A DNA stretch of 64,000 nucleotides, taken from NCBI GenBank assembly GCA_020073085.1, contig JAIQFV010000010.1, positions 186,001-250,000 on the forward strand. The letters run 5' to 3'. The DNA comes from Terriglobia bacterium (GTDB taxonomy: Bacteria; Acidobacteriota; Terriglobia; JAIQFV01). The position numbers were made by a program, and so were the translations under genes. The notes below the pieces were generated by a model. That model had not been told where the DNA came from and did not search any database. It worked only from the letters and a program-made list of their open reading frames with translations. Numbering within the stretch: the stretch's first letter is position 1; the number at the start of each line of letters is the position of its first letter. This document shows positions 43,970 to 52,521 of this stretch, piece by piece.

Positions 43970-45775
43970 CTAGCTCGGGGAGAGCATGAGTTGTTTCAAA
44001 CGGGCCGCCACTTCTTCCACTTCGGCGACAGCCCGGTTCAATGCGTCGATCTGACGAGACTCAATGGCGTGGCGGGAAGTCAGGAAAAGATCCTTGACCC
44101 TCTGCTGCTCTTCGTCCTCCAGCATCCATCCGAATTCCTCGAATGATTTCCGGGTGTTCTGCAACAGGCCGTTGAGGTGATTGAGGAGCATCGTTTCCTC
44201 CCGTCGTTTGCGATCCTCCTCGGCGAACCGGTTGGCTTCTTCGACCATTCGCACGATCTCTGTTTGTGTCAGACCGCTGGAGGGCGTGATTCGGATCGCT
44301 TGCGCTTGCCCCGAATGCTGGTCCTTGGCGGAAACGTTCAACAACCCATCGGCGTCCACGTCGAAGGTCACCTCGATTTGGGGAACGCCCTTGGGGGCCG
44401 GGGCGATTCCCATCAGCTCAAATTTACCCAGCGATCGATTTCGATGGGCGATTTCACGCTCTCCCTGGAGCACATGAATCTCGACCGTGGATTGGCCGTC
44501 GGCCACCGTGGTAAAGATCATGGTCTTCCGCGTCGGGATCGTTGTATTCCTTTCCAGAAACTTGGTCATCAAACCGCCGTGTGTCTCGACGCCGAGCGAC
44601 AGGGGAATCACGTCCAGCAGGACAATGTCTTTGATCTGACCGGACAGGACCCCGCCCTGAATGGCCGCCCCGATGGCCACGACCTCATCGGGGTTGATGT
44701 CGAGCGAGGGGGCTTTTCCAAAGAACGACTCCACGCGCGATCTCACCAGAGGCATCCGCGTCTGCCCGCCCACCAGAATCACATGATCAATCTGGTCGGA
44801 AGACAGGCCCGCATCCGAAAGCGCCCGCTCGCAGGGCTCGACCGTGCGGTTCACCAGTTCGGTGGTCATCTCCTCAAGTTGAGGGCGTCCCAGGGTCCGG
44901 TTAAAGTGCTTGGGGCCCGCCTCGTCCGCTGTGATGAACGGCAAGTTCAGTTGTGCTTCGAGGGCGACCGACAATTCGCATTTGGCCTTCTCGGCGGCTT
45001 CTTTGACCCGTTGCAGCGCCAGCCGGTCCTCCTGAAGGTTGAGGGTGGTCTCCTTCTTAAACTCCTCGACGATCCACTGGACGATGCACTGATCGAAATC
45101 TTCTCCGCCCAGAAAGCTGTCGCCGCAGGTCGACAAGACTTCAAATACCCCCGCGTTCAATTCCAGGATGGAGATGTCGAACGTGCCGCCTCCCAGATCA
45201 AAGACCGCAATCTTCTCTGATTGCTTCTTTCCCAACCCATAGGCCAGGGCGGCCGCCGTGGGCTCATTGATGATCCGGACGACATTGAGGCCGGCAATTT
45301 TCCCGGCATCTTTGGTGGCCTGCCGCTGGACCTCATCAAAATAAGCAGGAACGGTAATGATGGCGTCGATGGCCAGCGTCCCCAGGTAGTCTTCGGCGGC
45401 CACCCGGAGCTTCTGCAACACGTAGGCGGAGATTTCGGGGGGGCTGTAATCCCGGTCCTGGATCTTGATCCGCACGTCGCCGGTCGGCGACTGCGAAAGC
45501 TCATAGGGCAGGAGAGATCTCGCCTGTTGAACCTGCGGTGTCGAGAGCTTCCGCCCGATCAGCCGCTTGACCGCGTAGACGGTATTGCGATGATTGGTGA
45601 TGGCCTGCCGGCGTGCAATCTGGCCGACCAGTCGCTCCCCTTTTTCCGTAAAAGCGACCACGGAGGGTGTTGTTCTTCCCCCCTCCTGGTTGGGGATCAC
45701 TTGGACTGCGGCTCCTTCCAGCACAGCCATGCAGGAGTTTGTCGTTCCCAAATCGATGCCAATGATCCGGTTCAT
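43970..45775 (-). CDS. dnaK: Chaperone DnaK (Hsp70)
   Basis: ATP-dependent chaperone, 601 residues. The nucleotide-binding domain has [18 protein letters not shown] (4-21), [27 protein letters not shown] and [11 protein letters not shown]; the substrate-binding domain has the linker [19 protein letters not shown]. The C-terminus stops at LKQLMLSPS shortly after the lid helices, without the usual disordered acidic tail (EEVD-like), so it is about 35 residues shorter than typical DnaK. It is preceded by grpE (28 bp gap) and followed by dnaJ. Confidence 0.97.
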   Translation of the reverse strand: MNRIIGIDLGTTNSCMAVLEGAAVQVIPNQEGGRTTPSVVAFTEKGERLVGQIARRQAITNHRNTVYAVKRLIGRKLSTPQVQQARSLLPYELSQSPTGDVRIKIQDRDYSPPEISAYVLQKLRVAAEDYLGTLAIDAIITVPAYFDEVQRQATKDAGKIAGLNVVRIINEPTAAALAYGLGKKQSEKIAVFDLGGGTFDISILELNAGVFEVLSTCGDSFLGGEDFDQCIVQWIVEEFKKETTLNLQEDRLALQRVKEAAEKAKCELSVALEAQLNLPFITADEAGPKHFNRTLGRPQLEEMTTELVNRTVEPCERALSDAGLSSDQIDHVILVGGQTRMPLVRSRVESFFGKAPSLDINPDEVVAIGAAIQGGVLSGQIKDIVLLDVIPLSLGVETHGGLMTKFLERNTTIPTRKTMIFTTVADGQSTVEIHVLQGEREIAHRNRSLGKFELMGIAPAPKGVPQIEVTFDVDADGLLNVSAKDQHSGQAQAIRITPSSGLTQTEIVRMVEEANRFAEEDRKRREETMLLNHLNGLLQNTRKSFEEFGWMLEDEEQQRVKDLFLTSRHAIESRQIDALNRAVAEVEEVAARLKQLMLSPS

Positions 45776-45803
45776 TGAACAAGCTCACTCTTCAACAAAT
45801 TTG

Positions 45804-46571
45804 CTACGGGGTCTCGGAGTCGGCGCCTTCTTCTTTTCCCGAGGAGGGCTTCTTGACCATCGCCACTTTGACCATGGCCGCGCGGAGCAGTCTACCCTGG
45901 AAAGTATAGCCGCGCTGGTATTCCTCAATCACCATGTTCTCTTCCAGATCATCCCGCTCCTCATGAACCATCGCTTGATGAAAGTTGGGATCAAACTTGT
46001 GGCCCAGGGCCAGAATGGGCTTCAATCCCGCCTTCTGCAACCCGTCGGAGAATTGCTTATAGACCAGTTCCATCCCCTTCTTGAACCCTTCCAGCTCTTC
46101 GCTCGTCTCCATGTGGAGCGCGCGTTCGAACCCATCCAGAACGGGGAGCAGACTGCGGACAATTTCAAAATTCGCATAGCGCATGAACTCTGCCTTCTCT
46201 TTTTCGGTGCGCTTGCGAAAGTTTTCAAACTCGGCCTGCTTGCGGAGTAACTGGTCAAACAAGTGGGCATTTTCTTCCGTCAGCTTCTTGATCTTTTCCT
46301 GCGCTCCTTCAGGTTTGACCGCCTCAGGCTCTACTAATCGCGCGGCCACTTCTTCGATGGTCGCTTCTCCCCTCACTTCATCTTCAGCGGACGATTCCTC
46401 TTCCGATGAAGACACCTGTGACAGGGACTCCTCCGGGACGGCTTCCATCTCATGCGGGGCTTGTGCCTTCTCCACGTCGCTCGAGACTCCTCCCTTGTTG
46501 GCTGGCGGCTTTAGGTCTTTCTTCGGTGAATCTGATTTTCCAAAACTCATGGGCCGTATAACTTCCTCCAT
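45804..46571 (-). CDS. grpE: Nucleotide exchange factor GrpE
   Basis: Exchange factor for DnaK. The 255-codon frame has an unusually long acidic, disordered N-terminus (residues 1-90, rich in S/E/P), a long coiled helix (EKIKKLTEENAHLFDQLLRK, QAEFENFRKRTEKEKAEFMR) and the conserved beta domain (GHKFDPNFHQAM, GYTFQGRLLRAAMVKVA). The start may be the ATG at 46571 or the one at 46550; GGAGG lies at 11-13 nt before the second. It is between hrcA (107 bp gap) and dnaK. Confidence 0.95.
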   Translation of the reverse strand: MEEVIRPMSFGKSDSPKKDLKPPANKGGVSSDVEKAQAPHEMEAVPEESLSQVSSSEEESSAEDEVRGEATIEEVAARLVEPEAVKPEGAQEKIKKLTEENAHLFDQLLRKQAEFENFRKRTEKEKAEFMRYANFEIVRSLLPVLDGFERALHMETSEELEGFKKGMELVYKQFSDGLQKAGLKPILALGHKFDPNFHQAMVHEERDDLEENMVIEEYQRGYTFQGRLLRAAMVKVAMVKKPSSGKEEGADSETP

Positions 46572-46678
46572 TCATGATTGCCTTAAGAAGATCGCCTAAT
46601 CGGTGACGATTGCACCCTGTTGGACATCCCGCTTCGTTGAAATCTCCGATTGGGCGGGAGAATTTCCAAGGCACCTTC

Positions 46679-47728
46679 TCAATTCTTACTCAACATCTGG
46701 CTGACCATCTTGGCCATGTAATCGACCACGCCAATCGTCCGGTCATAGGACATCCGCTTGGGTCCGATGATCCCCAGTGAGCCCACCACCTGGCCATTGG
46801 ACCAATAGGGAGCGGTAATCACGGAGCAATGGGTCAACTCGGTCCCCCGGTTCTCTGATCCAATGAAGACGCGAATTCCCACGTCGCGTGTGGTCAAACA
46901 CTCGTCGAGCAACCGCAATAACCTCGATTTCTCCTCCAGGGCTCCCAGGAGCTCTTTGAGCTTTTCCACTTCCAGCACCGTCGATTCGTTGACCATTCTT
47001 GAGGCGCCATCGACGAAAACTTCCGTTGAATTCTCTTCTTCTGTGAGCTCCCGTTGCTGACAGATCAAGAGCGCCTTTTCCAACAACTCGTCGCACCGTG
47101 TCTTTTCCTCGCGGAGGCGCAGTTGCAGCTCCCGGCGTATCCCGGCAAGGCTCTTCCCCGGAAAGTTCGCCATCAGGTATTTTGCGGTCTGATCCAGTTC
47201 GCTCTGCGTAAAGGGTTCATCCATCATGAGAAGCCGATTCTGGACGATCCCGGGTTTGGTGACCAGAACGACCAGGATCCGATGCGGGGAGAGGCGGATG
47301 AACTCAATGTGCTGAAGTTCGTTCTGAACCATATGGGAGGCCACGACCAGCCCCACGTGATTTGAAATCTCGGCCAGAAGATGCGACACGCGCTCGAGGG
47401 GCTGCGGGGCCTCTTCGAATTCCCGGGAAAAGCTGGTCTTGATAAAATTCTTGTCGTCCGCCCGAATCCTCGACTCCCCCGCCAGCGCATCCACAAACAG
47501 GCGGTATCCCTTGTCGGTCGGCACGCGCCCCGCCGAAGGATGGGGTTGCACCAAATACCCTTCTTCCTCAAGCCGCGCCAGGATGCTTCGAATCGTGGCC
47601 GGACTCAGTCCCAGCTTCCGACGTCGCAGGATGGTCGCCGACCCCACGGGCTCCCCTTGTTCGATATAGGTGCGCACCAAGGTCACCAGGATTTCATGCG
47701 AGCGCGGATCTAAGTTTGCCTTAACCAT
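46679..47728 (-). CDS. hrcA: Heat-inducible transcription repressor HrcA
   Basis: Repressor that binds CIRCE elements upstream of chaperone operons and needs GroE for activity. The 349-residue protein has the N-terminal winged helix (ATIRSILARLEEEGYLVQPH with PSAGRVPTDKGYRLFVD) and the C-terminal HrcA domain ending in GPKRMSYDRTIGVVDYMAKM. The ATG at 47728 is preferred; a frame upstream to 47743 adds five residues. It is the first gene of hrcA-grpE-dnaK-dnaJ-prmA-rsmE. The promoter lies at 47796-47824. No full CIRCE is present there. Confidence 0.96.
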   Translation of the reverse strand: MVKANLDPRSHEILVTLVRTYIEQGEPVGSATILRRRKLGLSPATIRSILARLEEEGYLVQPHPSAGRVPTDKGYRLFVDALAGESRIRADDKNFIKTSFSREFEEAPQPLERVSHLLAEISNHVGLVVASHMVQNELQHIEFIRLSPHRILVVLVTKPGIVQNRLLMMDEPFTQSELDQTAKYLMANFPGKSLAGIRRELQLRLREEKTRCDELLEKALLICQQRELTEEENSTEVFVDGASRMVNESTVLEVEKLKELLGALEEKSRLLRLLDECLTTRDVGIRVFIGSENRGTELTHCSVITAPYWSNGQVVGSLGIIGPKRMSYDRTIGVVDYMAKMVSQMLSKN

Positions 47729-47774
47729 TGCCTTCCAATGCACCTGTGATCTGGCAGAGTGGGGTTTCTATTCA

Positions 47775-47824
47775 CAGTGCTCAAAAACCGAGGTAATCTT
47801 AAGATGTGATCAGGGGGGTGTCAA
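47775..47824 (-). promoter_or_regulatory. Promoter of the hrcA operon with a CIRCE half-site
   Basis: On the minus strand a perfect -35 TTGACA (47819-47824) and a -10 TAAGAT (47796-47801) are 17 bp apart; the start would be near 47789. The -35 overlaps the stop codon of the lipM gene. Just downstream, TGAGCACTG (47775-47783) matches 7 of 9 bases of the CIRCE left half (TTAGCACTC), but no inverse half follows at the 9-bp spacing. Confidence 0.65.
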
Positions 47825-48645
47825 GCGCTAACCCCATGAGAAATCTTATCCTTGTACTTGGACATCGCCCTCAGCTCTTCCGGGCCCAGGGGCCGTACCT
47901 CGAATTGGATCGAGAATTCCGCCTCCATCCCCTCCCGTAGCAGCTGTTCCACCTCCATTCGATCTACCTGACGACCCAGCAATGATCGAAGGGTCGTGAT
48001 GCTTTGAGCCAGCGCCCGTGGATCGGCCCGGGTGGCATGCGCCAGCTTCGGGATATCACAGTCCAGAAGCAGGGACCCGTGCTGAAGAAAACTCCGCTGC
48101 AGACGTTTCTGAGCGCTGCCCACGAGCTTGCGCTGGCCGACCATCAATTCATACCGGGAGGGGCTGTTGAAACAGGGATGTTTAATCGTCACCGGGTTTT
48201 GAGGGGCCTCCAAGGCGTGCGTCGGGGCATCCGCAAGAAGTGCATCGACACCCAGTCGCTTTAACCCGCGACAAAGCCCCTGCGCGATCTGCTTGTAGGT
48301 CCCGAGAACCGACGTCGAGGGGAAGATCTCCTGGTCGTTGGAGATGACCGCATACGTCAGTTCCTGATCATGCAGCACAGCCCGACCACCCGTGGGGCGG
48401 TGGACAATGTCGATGTGGTTGGCCTGGCAAAAATCGGTGTCTGCGGCCAATTCGATCTTCTGATGCTGCCCCAAAGAGAGGGTTGGCTGCTCCCACTCGT
48501 AAAATCGAACCACGGTGGCAATCCGGTCGCTCTCCTCGAGATGGTGCAGGAGCGCATCATCAATCTCCATATTGAGGGCACCCTGACGCGGCGGGTCGCT
48601 GATCAAACGCCACACTTTCTTTTCGGCATCCTTCATGTCGCTCAT
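47821..48645 (-). CDS. lipM: Octanoyltransferase LipM (lipoate-protein ligase A family)
   Basis: Transfers octanoyl from acyl carrier protein to a lipoyl-domain lysine or to GcvH. The 274-residue protein belongs to the BPL/LplA fold: RPTGGRAVLHDQELTYAV (about 83-100) and the lysine segment RKLVGSAQKR (about 172-181). The cysteine in HPCFNSPSRYELMV (Cys158) matches the acyl-carrying Cys of LipM (context C-F-x-x-P-S-x-Y-E), which true lipoate ligases lack at this place. So I favour LipM over LplA. It precedes hrcA; its stop overlaps the hrcA -35. Confidence 0.82.
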   Translation of the reverse strand: MSDMKDAEKKVWRLISDPPRQGALNMEIDDALLHHLEESDRIATVVRFYEWEQPTLSLGQHQKIELAADTDFCQANHIDIVHRPTGGRAVLHDQELTYAVISNDQEIFPSTSVLGTYKQIAQGLCRGLKRLGVDALLADAPTHALEAPQNPVTIKHPCFNSPSRYELMVGQRKLVGSAQKRLQRSFLQHGSLLLDCDIPKLAHATRADPRALAQSITTLRSLLGRQVDRMEVEQLLREGMEAEFSIQFEVRPLGPEELRAMSKYKDKISHGVSA

Positions 48646-48959
48646 TAAGGAAACATTGTAATCTTCTTGGGGGAAAATCAGAAGTCGGAAGAGCAGGTGT
48701 TAGGTGTCGGGTGCCAGAGGGCAGAAGCGGAAGCCAGAAGCCGGGGGCCAGAAAAGTAGTTCTCAGTTGTCAGTTCTCAGTTGTCAGTTGCCAGAGGAAC
48801 GAACCAGCAGCCAGAGGCGGGAAGCCAGAAGCCGGAAGTCAGAGGTCGGAAGCCGGAAGTCAGAAGATGCAGTAGGGGTTTTAACTTTGAACTTTGAACC
48901 TTGAACCTGGAACTGGGTTTCAAGACTTTGGACTTTGAACATGGAACTTTGAACTCTTA
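48646..48959 (+). repeat. Heptamer-periodic intergenic tract
   Basis: A gene-free stretch of 310 bp made largely of three kinds of 7-bp units: CAGTTGT/CAGTTCT (48761-48792), GGAAGCC/AGAAGCC/GGAAGTC (about 48820-48865) and AACTTTG/AACCTTG/GACTTTG (about 48882-48955). Units vary by one or two bases. It separates the DedA-rhodanese gene from lipM and abuts the rhodanese TAA at 48960-48962. Confidence 0.7.
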
Positions 48960-49934
48960 TTACGAAAACCGGGGGAGCACGAGGATATCCTCAGCAGGGA
49001 CCGCTTCGACATCGCCTTTCATTTCCGTCCAGGCTTTGAAGCCACCGCGGATCACGAAGGCATTAAAACCCTTTTCTCGAAGGAGGTGCACCAGCCTGGT
49101 GCTTGTCGCATCGTTCCTTCAAGTGCAATACAAATATATCTCCTTGTCGCGAGGCAGTTTCTCAAGTTGCTCGTTGATGGACGCCGGCTCGATGCGAATG
49201 GAGCCTTTGATGCGCTGGGCGCCATCCTCGTAATAGCCATGGCTGCGCGAGTCGGCAATCAAGATCGCCTTTGACCATTTCGGATCGGATAGCTTCTCGG
49301 CCAACTCCTGAGCGCTCACCCGAGGCACTTCCCGGTAAAGTTGGTTCTTGGAGTAAATCCGGAACCGGTGAATGGCGTACCCTAAGAGGGCGAGAATAAA
49401 GAGCCAGAGGAAAATCTGACCCAGAGAATGAATGCGGTTCACAATGCGCTCGATCCCCCGGCTGAAGAAGAATCCGAGCGCCAGGAAGGGGACGATGTAA
49501 AGCAGGCTTCCCAGCAGATCGAGCGCGAGGAACTGGCGGAGCTTCATTCTCAGGCTCCCTGCCAGAGGAGGGGCCATGGTGTTGATGCCGGGAATGTACT
49601 TCGCAAAAACGAGGGTGATCCGTCCCCGCCTGTAAAACGATTCGGCGGACCGAAGGATGCAAGTCTCGGGGCTGGCGGAGACTTTGCAGAGAAATCCGAG
49701 AATCCACCAGCCTGACTTTCTGCCAAGAAAATAGAGGACCGTATCTCCCAACAACATCCCGAAGACCGCCGTCAACAGGACGATTGTGAGGCTCAGGGAA
49801 CCGAGCATCGACGCCGCGCCCGCCGCCAGAAGAAACGGGAACGCCGGGATCGGCAACCCCAGGGCCTCAAGAAAAACACTGGCGAATAGGATCGCATACC
49901 CGTAGCGATCAAGAAGATGCAAGATGTGGTCCAT
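48960..49934 (-). CDS. DedA-family membrane protein fused to rhodanese domain; in-frame TGA at the catalytic position (predicted selenoprotein)
   Basis: From the ATG at 49934 (GAGGAC upstream) the frame gives a DedA membrane domain (residues 1-200: EALGLPIPAFPFLLAAGAAS, LLGDTVLYFLGRKSG, RITLVFAKYIPGINTMAPPL) and a rhodanese domain (about 215-310: LIADSRSHGYYEDGAQRIKG, EIYLYCT, LLREKGFNAFVIRGGFKAW). Residue 272 is encoded by TGA (49119-49121) exactly where this rhodanese class has its active-site cysteine (Y-C-T-C-x-N-E/D-A-T-S; here Y-C-T-TGA-R-N-D-A-T-S). After the TGA the frame stays open for 52 more codons of normal rhodanese sequence to TAA at 48960-48962. A SECIS-like hairpin follows the TGA. 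Predicted length is 324 residues with selenocysteine. A recent nonsense mutation or an assembly error is the alternative. Confidence 0.72.
49079..49120 (-). promoter_or_regulatory. Candidate bacterial SECIS element
   Basis: Downstream of the TGA (49121-49119) the minus strand forms an upper stem GCACCA (49102-49097) / TGGTGC (49093-49088) with the loop GGC, starting 22 nt after the TGA. An outer stem GAAGGA (49120-49115) / TCCTTC (49084-49079) encloses it. A stem at 16-37 nt from the UGA and a G among the first loop bases is the established description of bacterial SECIS elements; the outer helix includes the UGA itself, which is also usual. Fold and function are inferred by eye. Confidence 0.6.
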
Positions 49935-50112
49935 GGATCTGTCCTCATCGGGCACAGATGAATGCAGACTACGCGGAGAGGCCAGAGGGGATTGGAAATT
50001 GCGGTCTTGGCAATCTATGCGATGGCCGGACCTGCCGAGACAGACCAACCACTCATTTGCGTGTCCGCCTGGCCGCGAAACCAGTATTCACGGCTTCCAT
50101 CACCACCCCCAA

Positions 50113-50703
50113 TTACTTCGCCTTCACGGCCTCGGCGGCGATTTCGATCTTCACGTCGTTGCCCACCACGAGGCCGCCCCCATCGAGCGTCTTCCCATAA
50201 TTCATTCCGTAATCGCGCCGATCCAATGTTATTCCGGCTTCGATACCCATCCGGGTTCCGCCCCACGGATCTTTGATTTTGCCGGTAATGGTAAAGGGCA
50301 ACGAGATCTCTTTCGAAACCCCATGCATCGTCAGCGTTCCGACGGCGACATAGCCGTCCCCTCTCTTTTCAATGCGCTGACTCTGGAAGGTGAGCTCGGG
50401 AAACTTTTCCGCATCCAGGAAGTTTGCACTACGCAAATCCTTGTCCCGGTTGGGAGTACCTGTATCGATGCTGGCCGCTTTGATGGTCACGTTGACCGAC
50501 GATTTCGTGATATCCCCCTCGTCGTACAAAAGCGTGCCCGTAAACTCGGTGAATTTCCCCTTTACGCTGTTGATCACCAGATGCCGGATCGAAAATCCGA
50601 TCGAGCTGTGGACCGGATCCAGCGCGTATTTATCAGCACTGAAAACAGCATTGACCAGAAACAAGCTCAGGAGCAACGCCCAAACCATTTTCTTCAAACG
50701 CAT
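50113..50703 (-). CDS. YceI-like family periplasmic protein
   Basis: A 196-residue secreted lipocalin-like protein that in related structures binds isoprenoid quinones or other amphiphiles. Signal peptide KKMVWALLLSLFLVNAVFSA. Family landmarks: DPVHSSIGFSIRHLVINSVKG (29-49), SANFLDAEKFPELTFQS, GTLTMHGVSKEISLPF (about 122-137) and LDRRDYGMNYG near the C-terminus. AAGGAAAG precedes the ATG. The ligand here is unknown; it could carry a polyprenyl compound. It lies 178 bp upstream of the DedA-rhodanese gene on the same strand. Confidence 0.93.
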   Translation of the reverse strand: MRLKKMVWALLLSLFLVNAVFSADKYALDPVHSSIGFSIRHLVINSVKGKFTEFTGTLLYDEGDITKSSVNVTIKAASIDTGTPNRDKDLRSANFLDAEKFPELTFQSQRIEKRGDGYVAVGTLTMHGVSKEISLPFTITGKIKDPWGGTRMGIEAGITLDRRDYGMNYGKTLDGGGLVVGNDVKIEIAAEAVKAK

Positions 50704-51090
50704 TTTGCTTTCCTTTCTTCCGTTTCGAGGTTAGTGAAATGATGCGACACTGCCTTGCGTCCCGAGGCACCCCGCCTCTCGCCCCCTGCAAAGGAGCCAA
50801 CTTTGTTTCTCTGTAATGTTACAAAAAGGAGGAGATTTTAGAAGGTTGTTTGAGTTGATGCAATCATTTTCCTGGGTCCCACATCGCGCCCTTGCGAGAC
50901 TTCAATCCGGTTTTAAAGAGAAATAAACTGTGGAATCGCGGATAAAACGACCACCGCCCTTAGAAAAGGGCAGCGGTGGCTGCCAGGGTTCCGTTTTGTC
51001 ACAGGCGAACAGTCGGCGGGATCGAGGTCGAATCACACTCCGGATTGGGGAGGTTCATTCATTCCCCCACTCTCGCCCTGACTCTCGAAG
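50704..51090. other. Intergenic region between ald and yceI
   Basis: No gene seen. Contains a short palindrome TGTAA-TG-TTACA (50812-50823), about 110 bp upstream of yceI, and the hairpin at 50951-50979. Confidence 0.45.
50951..50979 (-). terminator. Probable terminator downstream of ald
   Basis: CCACC-GCCCTT (50951-50961) pairs with AAGGGC (50966-50971) and GGTGG (50975-50979) with a three-base bulge and an AGAA loop. On the minus strand it is followed by TCGTTTTATC. It lies about 110 bp after the ald stop. Confidence 0.5.
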
Positions 51091-52203
51091 CTACAAAAGG
51101 TTCTCAATCGGCGTGTGTCTCAGTCTCTGCGCCCTGGCCACGGCTTCATAGGTGAGATGTCCGCGGTAGGTGTTGACCCCCTCGCGCAGCGCCGCACTCG
51201 CCTTCACGGCTTTGAGAAAACCATGGTTGGCAAGTGCCAGGCCAAACGGGAGGGTGGCATTGGTCAACGCGAAGGTGGACGTGCGTGGAACCGCACCCGG
51301 CATGTTGGCGACACAGTAGTGCAGGACCCCGTCAACAAAAAAAGTAGGATGGCTGTGGGTGGTCGGACGGGTGGTCTCAACACACCCTCCCTGATCGACC
51401 GCCACATCCACGATCACACTCCCTTTTTTCATCTCACGAATCATCCTGCGGGTCACCAACTTGGGCGCCGAAGCCCCGGGAATCAGCACCGCCCCCACGA
51501 GGAGATCGGCCTTCTTCGAACTCTCTGAGATGGTGTGTGTATTGGAAGCCAGCGTCGCGACGCGTCCATTAAAGACGTCATCAATGTAGCGGAGCTGGTT
51601 GAGGCTTTTATCCAGGATGGTGACCTGAGCTCCCAAGCCCATGGCCATCTTCGCGGCGTTCATCCCCACGACGCCACCCCCGATAATGACCACCTGTGCG
51701 GGCGGCACGCCGGGAACACCCCCCAACAGGACCCCGCGTCCGCCATTAATCTTTTCCAGGTACTGCGCCCCGACCTGGATGGACATGCGACCCGCCACCT
51801 CGCTCATTGGAGTGAGCAATGGCAAGCTCCCGTCTGTTTCCCGGATGGTCTCGTAGGCGACGGCAGTGACTTCCCGATCGAGCAACGCGCGGGTCAGCTT
51901 GGGCATGGGTGCCAGATGGAAATACGTGAAGATGATCTGTCCCTTCCGCATGCCTTTGAACTCGGACTCCAAAGGCTCTTTGACCTTCACAATCATTTCC
52001 GCTTTTTTCCAGACCTCCGCGGCCTGCGCTACGATTCGGGCCCCTGCGGCCCGGTATTCCGCATCGCTGATCCCGCTTCCTTCTCCCGCGTGCGCCTCCA
52101 CCAAGACGGTGTGGTGATGGTCCGCCAGGGCACGCACCCCCGCAGGAACCAAGCCGACCCGGTTCTCGTTGTCCTTGATCTCCTTGGGAACTCCGACAAT
52201 CAT
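51091..52203 (-). CDS. ald: Alanine dehydrogenase
   Basis: NAD-dependent reversible deamination of L-alanine to pyruvate and ammonia. The 370 residues match the family: [20 protein letters not shown] at the N-terminus with the substrate-binding arginine, the [10 protein letters not shown] segment (about 72-81), a Rossmann motif [20 protein letters not shown] (about 169-188), and [19 protein letters not shown] (about 264-282). The gene stands alone between the yceI region and an aldehyde dehydrogenase that lies 450 bp upstream on the same strand. Confidence 0.96.
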   Translation of the reverse strand: MIVGVPKEIKDNENRVGLVPAGVRALADHHHTVLVEAHAGEGSGISDAEYRAAGARIVAQAAEVWKKAEMIVKVKEPLESEFKGMRKGQIIFTYFHLAPMPKLTRALLDREVTAVAYETIRETDGSLPLLTPMSEVAGRMSIQVGAQYLEKINGGRGVLLGGVPGVPPAQVVIIGGGVVGMNAAKMAMGLGAQVTILDKSLNQLRYIDDVFNGRVATLASNTHTISESSKKADLLVGAVLIPGASAPKLVTRRMIREMKKGSVIVDVAVDQGGCVETTRPTTHSHPTFFVDGVLHYCVANMPGAVPRTSTFALTNATLPFGLALANHGFLKAVKASAALREGVNTYRGHLTYEAVARAQRLRHTPIENLL

Positions 52204-52368
52204 GATATGAGGCCTCCGCAGTCAAAAATTGGCGCTGAGTATAACACTCCGAAAAATTGAAGTCGAGATGAAGTTCGGCCCGGCCGGGAGGCCGGCGTAG
52301 GGGTTCGAAAAATCCTCCGGGCCGTGTAACCCTGGCGTCCGCATGGACGTCTAGTACTGGTGCTAGGG

Positions 52369-52521
52369 TGAGAGTTCGGCGAGACAGCAAACGAAGTGAC
52401 TGTCCTTCGTCTTGGGTGGTGTTCCTGCCGGACAGTCCTCGGTTCTTCCATCCAGGACTGCCGACGAAATCTCATTCGGCGCCTCCTGTTGAAGGGCCCC
52501 GGTTCGCCGGGGCCTTTTTTT
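52369..52521 (+). ncRNA. Structured small RNA candidate with its own terminator
   Basis: Nested inverse segments give a rod: TGAGA (52369-52373) with TCTCA (52470-52474), TCGGC (52376-52380) with GCCGA (52460-52464), and GACTGTCC (52398-52405) with GGACAGTC (52430-52437). They enclose an asymmetric internal loop, then a terminal loop of 24 nt. The 3' end is the terminator at 52495-52521. No open frame fits. No downstream gene is on this strand before the terminator, so a cis-acting riboswitch is unlikely. The shape is reminiscent of 6S RNA but shorter, and I do not recognise the sequence. The 5' end and promoter are not determined. Confidence 0.45.
52495..52521 (+). terminator. Strong Rho-independent terminator with UUCG loop
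   Basis: GGCCCCGG (52495-52502), TTCG loop, CCGGGGCC (52507-52514), then seven T (52515-52521). It reads on the + strand, although both neighbouring genes are on the minus strand, so some + strand transcript must end here. Confidence 0.9.

Noticed and set aside
48704-48904. Open frame of 66 codons with Ser/Glu/Arg-Lys repeats
   Set aside because: It is simply the translation of the heptamer-periodic tract; no start signal is present.
49119-50048. DedA-rhodanese gene taken as ending at the TGA at 49119-49121
   Set aside because: That would delete the catalytic residue and the last third of the rhodanese fold although the frame continues with conserved sequence to 48960. Read-through is the better reading.
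52300-52325. GGGGTTCGAAAAATCC as a possible tRNA T-arm near the RNA candidate
   Set aside because: The stem does not pair and the base after the loop is not C. No cloverleaf forms.
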